From Verrucomicrobiales bacterium (GTDB taxonomy: Bacteria; Verrucomicrobiota; Verrucomicrobiia; Verrucomicrobiales; Akkermansiaceae), in the NCBI GenBank assembly GCA_003483645.1, contig DMYM01000167.1:1-5957 (forward strand): a DNA stretch of 5,957 nt, read 5' to 3'. A program made the position numbers and the translations under genes. Each line of letters opens with the position of its first letter. Positions within the stretch are counted from its first letter, which is position 1. This document shows positions 1 to 5,141 of this stretch, piece after piece. The notes below the pieces were generated by a model, which was not told where the DNA came from, did no database searches, and saw only the letters and a list, made by a program, of their open reading frames with translations.

Positions 1-60
1 TTCGTCTGCACCTTCCCCGGCCACCACATCCTCATGCGGGGGGTGATGAAGGTCAAATAG
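1..60 (+). CDS. C-terminal end of a cupredoxin (azurin/plastocyanin-like) domain protein, 5' part outside window
   Basis: Reading from base 1 gives 19 residues, FVCTFPGHHILMRGVMKVK, then TAG at 58-60. Cys3, His8 and Met12 are spaced C-x4-H-x3-M, the type-1 copper ligand loop of azurin and plastocyanin-like proteins. The Phe-Pro-Gly-His and Met-x-Gly-Val-Met context also fits that family, and the final strand ends at the stop, as is usual for a C-terminal cupredoxin domain. Such domains carry electrons in the periplasm. In PVC-group bacteria they occur as small copper proteins or as the last domain of large heme- or PQQ-binding dehydrogenases. Which of these applies cannot be told here, because the fourth ligand and everything upstream lie outside the window. 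The gene converges on the sulfatase that ends at 118. Confidence 0.72.
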   Translation, partial: FVCTFPGHHILMRGVMKVK

Positions 61-69
61 GCGGAAGAA

Positions 70-90
70 GCGCGGGTCTGCAACCTGCGC
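70..90 (+). other. Stem-loop 1 downstream of the cupredoxin gene
   Basis: Bases 70-77 (GCGCGGGT) pair with 83-90 (ACCTGCGC) around the 5-nt loop CTGCA. That is 8 pairs, one of them a G-U wobble (74 with 86). The wobble forms only in RNA copied in the plus direction; the minus-strand copy would have a C-A mismatch. The structure begins 10 nt after the cupredoxin stop codon and is the first of three consecutive stem-loops. It has no U tract, so it is not a terminator by itself. A role in 3' end stability is possible but only inferred. Confidence 0.4.
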
Positions 91-95
91 ATGGC

Positions 96-117
96 AGCCG
101 GAATTCCCATTCCGGTT
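96..117 (+). other. Stem-loop 2 between convergent genes
   Basis: Bases 98-104 (CCGGAAT) pair perfectly with 109-115 (ATTCCGG) around the 4-nt loop TCCC. A96-T117 and a G97-T116 wobble extend the stem to 9 pairs. The wobble is again usable only in plus-strand RNA. The structure ends directly at the sulfatase stop codon (118-120), between two converging genes. A short TTT run follows on the plus side; nothing U-rich follows on the minus side. It may be an auxiliary part of the downstream terminator. Confidence 0.45.
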
Positions 118-1572
118 TCAGGGGGCGGGCTGGGAGGCCCGCCCTTCTCTTATACTACCCTGGTTCTTGCCGCGTTTTTTCGTGCCCGAGGACAGCCCCG
201 CCATCTTCACTCGTTGCTCGAAGGCAGCCCGTTGGGCCTTCAACTGGTCCGCATCCTTCGCATTGGAGGCCAGATTGGAAAACTGTCCCGGATCCTTCAC
301 CATGTCGTAGAGTTCCTCGCTGTCATCCTTGTAGCGGGTGTAGGTCCAGTTGGCGGTGCGCATCGAGATGCCTCCGCCGTGGATGGAGAGGGCGCTCTCC
401 TTCACCCGCGCGGCAGGATCGTTGAGGATGGGGACGAGGCTTGTGCCCTGCAGACCCTTTGGAGTCTGCAGGCCGGCAAGACGGGAGAGGGTGGGGAAGA
501 GATCAACCAGTTCCACGAGTGCCTTGCTGCGTCCGGCCTTGTCCCCCGGCATTGAAATGAGGAGGGGCACGCGCAGGACCTCCTCATGCAGGTTGCTCTT
601 CTGCCAGAAGGTGTGCTCCCCGAGGTGGTAGCCGTGGTCGCTGGTGAAGACGATGGCGGTCTTGTCGCGCAGCTTGAGGCGGTCGAGTTCCGCGAGAATG
701 CGGCCCACCTGCTCATCCATGAAGGTGACCGAGGCGTAGTAGGCCGACCACATGCGCTTCTGGTTGTCGGGATACTTCGCGATGCCGTTCAGTTCGGAGC
801 GGCTCTTGGTCAGGGCGAGCCGGGGCATGTCGTCCAAGTCGTTGGGAACGGCCCGGGGGAGCACCATTTTCCTCCAGGGATAGGGCTCGAAGTAGTGCCT
901 GGGTTGCACCATGGGATAGTGCGGACGGACAAATCCGGCTGCCAGGAAGAAGGGTTTCTCCCGCTTCCCGTGCTTGCGGAGGAGCTCAATGGTCCTGGTG
1001 GCCGTCTTGTGGTCCGGCTGGTCGGATCCATCGCCCTCATAGCTCACCGAGACGAACATGCGGTGTGGCATGCCAGTTGACTGGCGATCCTCCGGTTTGG
1101 TGGTGAAGACGTTGAGGTTGAGGCAGGCATAATCCCCGGGGGTATGGGCCTCCTGACCCTGGGAATTGAATTTTTCGGTCCAGGAGGAGGGGAGATCGAG
1201 TCCGTCGGTTCCCGCGATGATGTCGCCGGGAACGCGCATATGATAAATCTTGCCTACCCGGGCGCTGTAGAAGCCGTTGTCCTTGAAGTGTTGTCCGAGG
1301 TTCACCCGGCCCTTGGCCCCGTGGTAGCGACTGTGCATGAGCGAAGTGCGGGAGGGGTTGCAGGCCGTGCCCTGGCAGTAGGCCCGCTCGAAGACAACCG
1401 ACTGTGCGGCGAGCTTGTCGAGATTGGGGGTCCGGCAGATCCGGTCGCCATAACAGCCGAGCACGCTGGCCTTGAGGTCATCGGAGATGAGAAAGAGGAC
1501 GTTCTCGATCTTCGGATCTGCCTGGGCGGTTACGCCCAGAACGAGAAATGCAAGGTAGCGAACGGAGGTCAT
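118..1572 (-). CDS. Secreted sulfatase, iduronate-2-sulfatase-like
   Basis: This 484-residue protein belongs to the alkaline phosphatase-like sulfatase fold and would hydrolyse sulfate esters outside the cytoplasm. The start at 1572 was chosen because MTSVRYLAFLVLGVTAQA makes a signal peptide (cleavage near 18/19) directly before the first strand. The frame stays open 51 codons further upstream, but that stretch overlaps the dihydrouridine synthase gene. Visible family residues are Asp31-Asp32 (metal), Cys71-x-Pro-Ser-Arg75 (formylglycine site), Lys108 and His111 in GKIYH, His218 in RPHYP, Asp312-His313 in TSDHGYHLGEH, and Lys325. SDHGYHLGEH and GKIYH are typical of iduronate-2-sulfatase-like enzymes. 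Oddities: the usual Leu-Thr-Gly-Arg box after the active site reads Met-His-Ser-Arg, the following loop looks short, and the tail (GTKKRGKNQG...QPAP) is basic and low in complexity. No Shine-Dalgarno precedes the ATG. The substrate is unknown; iduronate is not implied. Confidence 0.9.
   Translation of the reverse strand: MTSVRYLAFLVLGVTAQADPKIENVLFLISDDLKASVLGCYGDRICRTPNLDKLAAQSVVFERAYCQGTACNPSRTSLMHSRYHGAKGRVNLGQHFKDNGFYSARVGKIYHMRVPGDIIAGTDGLDLPSSWTEKFNSQGQEAHTPGDYACLNLNVFTTKPEDRQSTGMPHRMFVSVSYEGDGSDQPDHKTATRTIELLRKHGKREKPFFLAAGFVRPHYPMVQPRHYFEPYPWRKMVLPRAVPNDLDDMPRLALTKSRSELNGIAKYPDNQKRMWSAYYASVTFMDEQVGRILAELDRLKLRDKTAIVFTSDHGYHLGEHTFWQKSNLHEEVLRVPLLISMPGDKAGRSKALVELVDLFPTLSRLAGLQTPKGLQGTSLVPILNDPAARVKESALSIHGGGISMRTANWTYTRYKDDSEELYDMVKDPGQFSNLASNAKDADQLKAQRAAFEQRVKMAGLSSGTKKRGKNQGSIREGRASQPAP
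123..151 (+). terminator. Probable Rho-independent terminator for the plus-strand cupredoxin gene, overlapping the sulfatase 3' end
   Basis: Bases 123-130 (GGGCGGGC) and 137-144 (GCCCGCCC) form a perfect 8-bp all-G/C stem around the loop TGGGAG, followed by TTCTCTT at 145-151. A GC-rich stem with a pyrimidine/U-rich tail fits an intrinsic terminator read in the plus direction. The tail is interrupted by C residues, so strength is uncertain. On the minus strand the same stem is followed by CCTGAAACC, which is not U-rich. The stem lies inside the coding region of the opposing sulfatase and encodes its last residues (EGRASQPAP). Confidence 0.5.
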
Positions 1573-1579
1573 GGTTGTT

Positions 1580-2647
1580 CTACGGGAGACTGGGCGCTTT
1601 GCTTTCCGGCGCGGAGGGCTGCAACAATTCCGAGAATCCACAGAACCGCCTGGAGGTTTCCTGCGGGAGACCGGGCAGGGGATCCTGGTGGGAAAGATAA
1701 CGGCGGCAGATCCGGAAAAACGCATCCTCCTCCCTGGCGCGCAGAATCTCGTGGTCGAAACCCGGATCGAGCCCCTGGGTGATATAGGCCAGATAGCGCT
1801 TCATTTTCTGGACCTGCTTGTCGCCACGGTAGGCCTTGCTCTGCTCGCGGGCCGTTTCCTCCCAGAGCTGTTCGATGTAGTCGAGGAGGTCCCGGCCGAC
1901 GGGAACGGGAATCGATCCCCCACCAAAGGCGGCGCGCAACTGGTCGAAGAGCCAGGGGTTGCGAATGGCGCCCCGTCCCAGCATGAGACCCGCCGCCCCG
2001 GTCTGTTCCCGTAGCGCGCGCCCGGTTTCCACGTCCACGATATTGCCATTGGCGATGACCGGGCAGGGCAGGGCCTCCACCGCCCGCCGGATGCAGTCGG
2101 GATGGACAGGCGCTTGATAGCGTTCCCTGACGGTACGGCCGTGGATGGCGAGGCCGTCGATGCGGTGTCGTTGGAACACCTCCAGCAGGTCCGCAAATTC
2201 TCCCGGGTCATCGTAGCCCACGCGGGTCTTTACCGTGAAGCGTCCCTGCACGGTTTCGCGCAGGGCACCCAGGATCTGGTCCACCCTGGCAGGATTGCGC
2301 AGGAGCCCTCCCCCGGCGTCCTTGCGACAGACCACGGGAGCCGGGCATCCCAGGTTGAGATCGAGGCCGGCCACCGCGTGTTTCTCAAGTTCCCGGGCGC
2401 TCCGCACGAGGGCGGGGATGTCCTGGCCGATCATCTGGGCGAGGACCGGCTTGCCGGTCGGGTTTTCATCGATGCTGCGCAGAATGTAATCCTTCAGGCG
2501 GGAGTTTTCGTAGACGCGGAAGTACTCCGTGACATAGACATCCGGGCCGCCAAACCGCTCTATCACCCGCATGAAGGGCAGGTCGGTCACGTCCTGCATG
2601 GGGGCCAGGACGAGCAGGGGGCGGTCGGCTGGAAGGAAGTCCCTCAT
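1580..2647 (-). CDS. dus: tRNA-dihydrouridine synthase
   Basis: This 355-residue flavoenzyme reduces uridine to dihydrouridine in the D-loop or neighbouring positions of tRNA, using FMN and NADPH. The N-terminal TIM barrel starts with LLVLAPMQDVTDLPF (FMN-binding). Next come LAQMIGQD (69-76), the signature LNLGCPAPVV with the catalytic Cys101, Lys140 in VKTRVGYDD, His169 in AIHGRT, Asn200 in IANGNI, and GRG at 224-226 for phosphate binding. Residues from about 250 form the helical tRNA-binding domain. Length is normal or slightly long for the family, with a proline-rich tail of low conservation. The AGGGLL stretch after the catalytic Cys resembles DusC-type proteins, but the subclass (A, B or C) and hence the target uridine cannot be fixed by eye. 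The gene is first in a two-gene minus-strand unit; its stop is 7 nt before the sulfatase ATG. No Shine-Dalgarno is seen upstream of its ATG. Confidence 0.95.
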   Translation of the reverse strand: MRDFLPADRPLLVLAPMQDVTDLPFMRVIERFGGPDVYVTEYFRVYENSRLKDYILRSIDENPTGKPVLAQMIGQDIPALVRSARELEKHAVAGLDLNLGCPAPVVCRKDAGGGLLRNPARVDQILGALRETVQGRFTVKTRVGYDDPGEFADLLEVFQRHRIDGLAIHGRTVRERYQAPVHPDCIRRAVEALPCPVIANGNIVDVETGRALREQTGAAGLMLGRGAIRNPWLFDQLRAAFGGGSIPVPVGRDLLDYIEQLWEETAREQSKAYRGDKQVQKMKRYLAYITQGLDPGFDHEILRAREEDAFFRICRRYLSHQDPLPGLPQETSRRFCGFSELLQPSAPESKAPSLP

Positions 2648-2732
2648 CGAGCGGTCAGATTGAACAGGAGGACGCGGTGATTGGGGAGGGTAGAATTCTG
2701 GATCTTTCGATCGCAGGAACTATTCTGGGGAC
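2648..2732. promoter_or_regulatory. Divergent intergenic region, candidate promoters for dus and the hydrolase gene
   Basis: These 85 nt lie between two start codons facing away from each other, so they must hold both 5' control regions unless transcription enters from elsewhere. On the plus strand, TAGAAT at 2691-2696 matches five of six bases of the -10 consensus, but no convincing -35 box stands at the right distance. The 8-nt palindrome AGAATTCT is at 2692-2699. The 7-mer ATTCTGG occurs twice (2695-2701 and 2722-2728), 27 nt apart. No Shine-Dalgarno at proper spacing precedes either ATG: AGGA at 2715-2718 is 14 nt from the hydrolase start, and GGGG at 2727-2730 is only 2 nt away. The function is inferred from position. 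Confidence 0.35.
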
Positions 2733-3599
2733 ATGATCCGGGTAATCCTGATGCTGGCGGCCCTATGCATTGCGCAGGCGGGCGCCCAACTTCCTGACAT
2801 TGCCACCATTGAGCCCGATCTCACCGTGCCCGGGCTGAGCGAAGGAAAGCCGGGACCCGGAAAGCGGGTGAAAGTGACCGTGCCCGGTTACGATGGGACC
2901 AAGGTCTACCATGTCCTATACCTTCCCACTGACTGGCACCCGGACCGGAAGTATCCGGTGCTGGTCGAGTACGCGGGCAATGGCCCCTACCGCAATCGCT
3001 ACGGTGACATCAGTAGCGGTCTGGTGGAAGGCAGCCGCATGGGCTACGGAATCTCAGCAGGCAAGGGCTACCTCTGGTTGTGCCTGCCCTATCTCAACGG
3101 CGAGGGCACTACCAATGTGAAGAGCTGGTGGGGCAGCAAGCCGGGACACGATCCCCTGCCGACTGTTAATTACTGCCTCGAGGCGGTGAAGCTGGCGTGT
3201 GCCAGCTACGGCGGTGACCGGGAAAAGCTGGTCCTGTGCGGGTTTTCGAGGGGGGCGATCGCCTGCAATTTCATCGGTCTCCACAACGACCGGATCTCCG
3301 GGCTCTGGCGAGCCTTCATTCCCTACAGTCATTACGACGGGGTGCGCAAATGGGGCTATCCAGGGGCCGACCGGGATTCCGCCCTCCAGCGGTTGCGGAG
3401 ACTGGGTCAGCGTCCGCAGTTCATCTGTGGGGAGGGAGACAACGCGAGGGAGACCGCCCGTTACCTGGCGGAGACGAAAGTCGACGGGAAGTTCACCATC
3501 CGCGGGACGGGATTTCGTAACCATAACGACGCCTGGCTCCTGCGGCCCTCGGTGGTGCGCAGGGAGTTGAGGGTCTGGCTGGTCAGGGCGCTGGAGTGA
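2733..3599 (+). CDS. Secreted alpha/beta-hydrolase, probable esterase of unknown substrate
   Basis: The 288-residue product begins with a signal peptide (MIRVILMLAALCIAQAGA, cleavage near 18/19). Cys12 does not sit in a proper lipobox, so a soluble exported protein is more likely than a lipoprotein. The body reads as an alpha/beta-hydrolase. A strand and oxyanion region occur at YPVLVEYAGNGPY (74-86). The nucleophile elbow is Gly170-Phe-Ser172-Arg-Gly174, after the strand KLVLCG. A late strand, PQFICGEGDN, offers Glu234 or Asp236 as possible acid, and His264 in FRNHNDAW is a likely catalytic His. The overall style recalls polyhydroxybutyrate-depolymerase or feruloyl-esterase-like secreted hydrolases, but I do not recognise a characterised member. 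It is transcribed divergently from dus and converges on the second sulfatase. Lying between two sulfatase genes, it could deacylate the same polymer they desulfate; that is inference only. Confidence 0.82.
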   Translation: MIRVILMLAALCIAQAGAQLPDIATIEPDLTVPGLSEGKPGPGKRVKVTVPGYDGTKVYHVLYLPTDWHPDRKYPVLVEYAGNGPYRNRYGDISSGLVEGSRMGYGISAGKGYLWLCLPYLNGEGTTNVKSWWGSKPGHDPLPTVNYCLEAVKLACASYGGDREKLVLCGFSRGAIACNFIGLHNDRISGLWRAFIPYSHYDGVRKWGYPGADRDSALQRLRRLGQRPQFICGEGDNARETARYLAETKVDGKFTIRGTGFRNHNDAWLLRPSVVRRELRVWLVRALE

Positions 3600-3615
3600 G
3601 CACGTAGTCCGGGGC

Positions 3616-5061
3616 TTACTTCCTGGCGAAATCCGGGTTCCTGCGCGGAAGCCTGGCCCCGGTTTCCCGCAGGCGCTTGAGGAGGAGGGTGTCGAGTTCA
3701 CTGACCCTCTTGGGCATGGCGGCGGCCAGGTTGTTGGCTTCAGCGAGATCCTCTCCCAGGTCGTAGAGCTCAAACGGACCGGCCCAGAACTTGATGAGCT
3801 TGTGATCGCCCTGGCGGATGATGCTGTAGGGGCCCGGAGCGTGCCGGTAGTGCGGAAAGTGCCAGAGGAGATCGTCCCGCTGGAGTTTGACCGTTCCCCC
3901 TGACTTGAGGTGCGGCATCAGGGAGAGCCCGTCGATCGCACGGTCGCCGGGAAGCTTTGATCCGGCCACTTCCAGGACGGTGGGGAAGATGTCGATCGAA
4001 CAGACCGGCACGTCACTGACCTTTCCGGCGGGAACGATCCCGGGCCAGCGAACCAGGAAGGGAACGCGGATCCCGCCCTCGTAGGCGTAGCCCTTGCCGC
4101 TGCGCAGCGGTGCATTCTCGGTGGGTGAACCATTACGGTCCAGCCCCCCGTTGTCGCTGGTGAAGATGATGAGGGTGTTCTCGTCGATGCCGAGCTCCTT
4201 GAGAGTGGCAAGGATTTGCCGGGTGGAGTCGTCAATGGATTCGACCATGGCGGCGTACTTGGCGTTATTCGGTTTCTTGTCGCGCTGGTATCTGGCGGCC
4301 ACCTCGGCAATGGCCTGGATGGGCGTGTGGACCGCGTAGTGACCGACTATCAGGAAGAAGGGCTTCTTCTTCTGGTGCCACCCACGAATGAGGGCCTCTG
4401 CTTCGTCGGCCTCGCGGTGGGTGAGATACTCGCCCGTTTTGCGGCCGGGCAGGTTGTGGATCCCCTGCCGGAGGGTCTCGTGGCGACCCTTGGGTTGATT
4501 GTAGGGATCGAAGTAGCTGGGCGGCTGGCCGTAATCGCAGCCTCCCTTGTTTTCGTCGTAGCCCTGCCCGGGGGGAAACCACGCTGGATCACCGAGGTGC
4601 CACTTCCCAATATAACCACTCTGGTAGCCGCGGGCCTTGAGGGCCTCCGGGATGGTGATCTCCTCGTGCTCCATCCAGTAGGGATTGGGGGGGCAGAAGA
4701 ACTCGCGGTTCCTGCCACCGACGTACTCGGTAGGATTTTTCGAGGGGGTGCCGATCCGGCCCCGCTGGAAGCGGGAACGGATCCAGTCGGTCACTCCGAC
4801 CCGGTGTGGATAGCGGCCGGTCTGCAGGGCGGCGCGGGTAGGGGAACAGACGGCACAGGCGGCGTAGCCGTTGCTGAAGCGGATACCTTCGGTGGCGAGG
4901 CGGTCGATGGCGGGCGTCTTGTAGTAGTCGCTTCCCTGGCAGGAGAGATCCATCCAGCCCATGTCGTCGACCAGGATGACAATGATGTTGGGCTGATCTC
5001 CAGCGCGGAGGTGAGTGGCGAGGGAGAGAATACAGAGAAGAGGGGCGAGGAGCGGTTTCAT
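3616..5061 (-). CDS. Secreted sulfatase, arylsulfatase A-like
   Basis: This 481-residue sulfatase hydrolyses sulfate esters in the periplasm or outside the cell. The start at 5061 was chosen because MKPLLAPLLCILSLATHLRA is a clear signal peptide (cleavage near 20/21) directly before the first strand NIIVILVDDMGW. The ATG 15 codons upstream would put a polar leader before it. Catalytic features are complete: Asp32-Asp33 (calcium), Cys72-Ser-Pro-Thr-Arg76 with the canonical Leu-Gln-Thr-Gly-Arg after it (formylglycine motif), Lys153 and His155 in GKWHLG, His245 in HYAVHTP, Asp303-Asn304 in TSDNGG, and Lys323 in GKGYAYEGGIRVP. The C-terminal subdomain has the usual ELYDLGEDLAEANNLA. Being a Cys-type sulfatase, it needs a formylglycine-generating enzyme or anaerobic maturase encoded elsewhere. 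It follows an ABC permease gene by 80 nt on the same strand. No Shine-Dalgarno precedes the ATG. The substrate is unknown. Confidence 0.95.
   Translation of the reverse strand: MKPLLAPLLCILSLATHLRAGDQPNIIVILVDDMGWMDLSCQGSDYYKTPAIDRLATEGIRFSNGYAACAVCSPTRAALQTGRYPHRVGVTDWIRSRFQRGRIGTPSKNPTEYVGGRNREFFCPPNPYWMEHEEITIPEALKARGYQSGYIGKWHLGDPAWFPPGQGYDENKGGCDYGQPPSYFDPYNQPKGRHETLRQGIHNLPGRKTGEYLTHREADEAEALIRGWHQKKKPFFLIVGHYAVHTPIQAIAEVAARYQRDKKPNNAKYAAMVESIDDSTRQILATLKELGIDENTLIIFTSDNGGLDRNGSPTENAPLRSGKGYAYEGGIRVPFLVRWPGIVPAGKVSDVPVCSIDIFPTVLEVAGSKLPGDRAIDGLSLMPHLKSGGTVKLQRDDLLWHFPHYRHAPGPYSIIRQGDHKLIKFWAGPFELYDLGEDLAEANNLAAAMPKRVSELDTLLLKRLRETGARLPRRNPDFARK
3640..3673. other. Long inverted repeat within the 3' end of the second sulfatase gene
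   Basis: Bases 3640-3645 (CCTGCG) pair with 3668-3673 (CGCAGG). After a 1-nt bulge (C3646), 3647-3650 (GGAA) pair with 3664-3667 (TTCC), giving 10 pairs with a GC-rich interior. It lies 40 nt past the hydrolase stop on the plus strand, inside codons for the last residues of the opposing sulfatase. Neither strand shows a U tract after it, so it is not a standard intrinsic terminator. The two convergent genes leave only 16 nt between their stops, so any 3' end hairpin for the hydrolase mRNA would have to lie in a place like this. It may also be chance in GC-rich coding DNA. Confidence 0.3.
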
Positions 5062-5108
5062 GGTTCGTAGGGGTGAGTCTGGAAGGTGCGGGGAAGAAAT
5101 CAACAATG

Positions 5109-5139
5109 CGGGTCGCGGGCAATGATCCGCAGAGACCCG
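5109..5139 (-). terminator. Hairpin just after the ABC permease gene, weak terminator candidate
   Basis: In the minus-strand transcript, CGGGTC (5139-5134) pairs with GACCCG (5114-5109). After a 3-nt bulge on one side, GCGG (5130-5127) pairs with CCGC (5118-5115), leaving an 8-nt loop. The structure starts 2 nt after the permease stop codon. The following stretch (5108 downward) reads CATTGTTGATTTCTTCC, moderately T-rich but without a clean U run. If it terminates, the sulfatase needs its own promoter in the short remaining gap (5062-5108); if not, permease and sulfatase could be cotranscribed. Confidence 0.38.
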
Positions 5140-5141
5140 GG

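Noticed and set aside
586..1080. Plus-strand open frame opposite the first sulfatase
   Set aside because: It lies wholly antisense to a well-supported sulfatase, has no domain or motif, and its composition mirrors the complementary codons.
1573..1725. Upstream extension of the first sulfatase to a Met codon at 1725
   Set aside because: The extra 51 residues lie inside dus, are Arg/Pro-rich, and would bury the clear signal peptide that starts at 1572.
1571..2680. Two plus-strand open frames (1571-2014 and 2102-2680) opposite dus
   Set aside because: Both are antisense to a dihydrouridine synthase with intact catalytic motifs, and the translations show no family resemblance.
2733..2790. Lipoprotein signal in the hydrolase (Cys12)
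   Set aside because: The residues before Cys12 are Ala-Ala-Leu; the -1 position should be Gly, Ala or Ser, and a standard signal peptidase I site (AGA) follows.
3054..3773. Minus-strand open frame spanning the hydrolase 3' end and the second sulfatase 3' end
   Set aside because: It is antisense to one real gene and out of frame with another, is Pro/Arg-rich, and has no recognisable motif.
4216..5070. Long plus-strand open frame (284 codons) opposite the second sulfatase
   Set aside because: The minus strand encodes a complete sulfatase with all catalytic motifs. The plus-strand reading is Gly/Val-rich with no recognisable domain and is an antisense shadow typical of GC-rich DNA.
5062..5106. 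Upstream extension of the second sulfatase to a Met codon at 5106
   Set aside because: The added residues would precede an otherwise ideal signal peptide starting at 5061.
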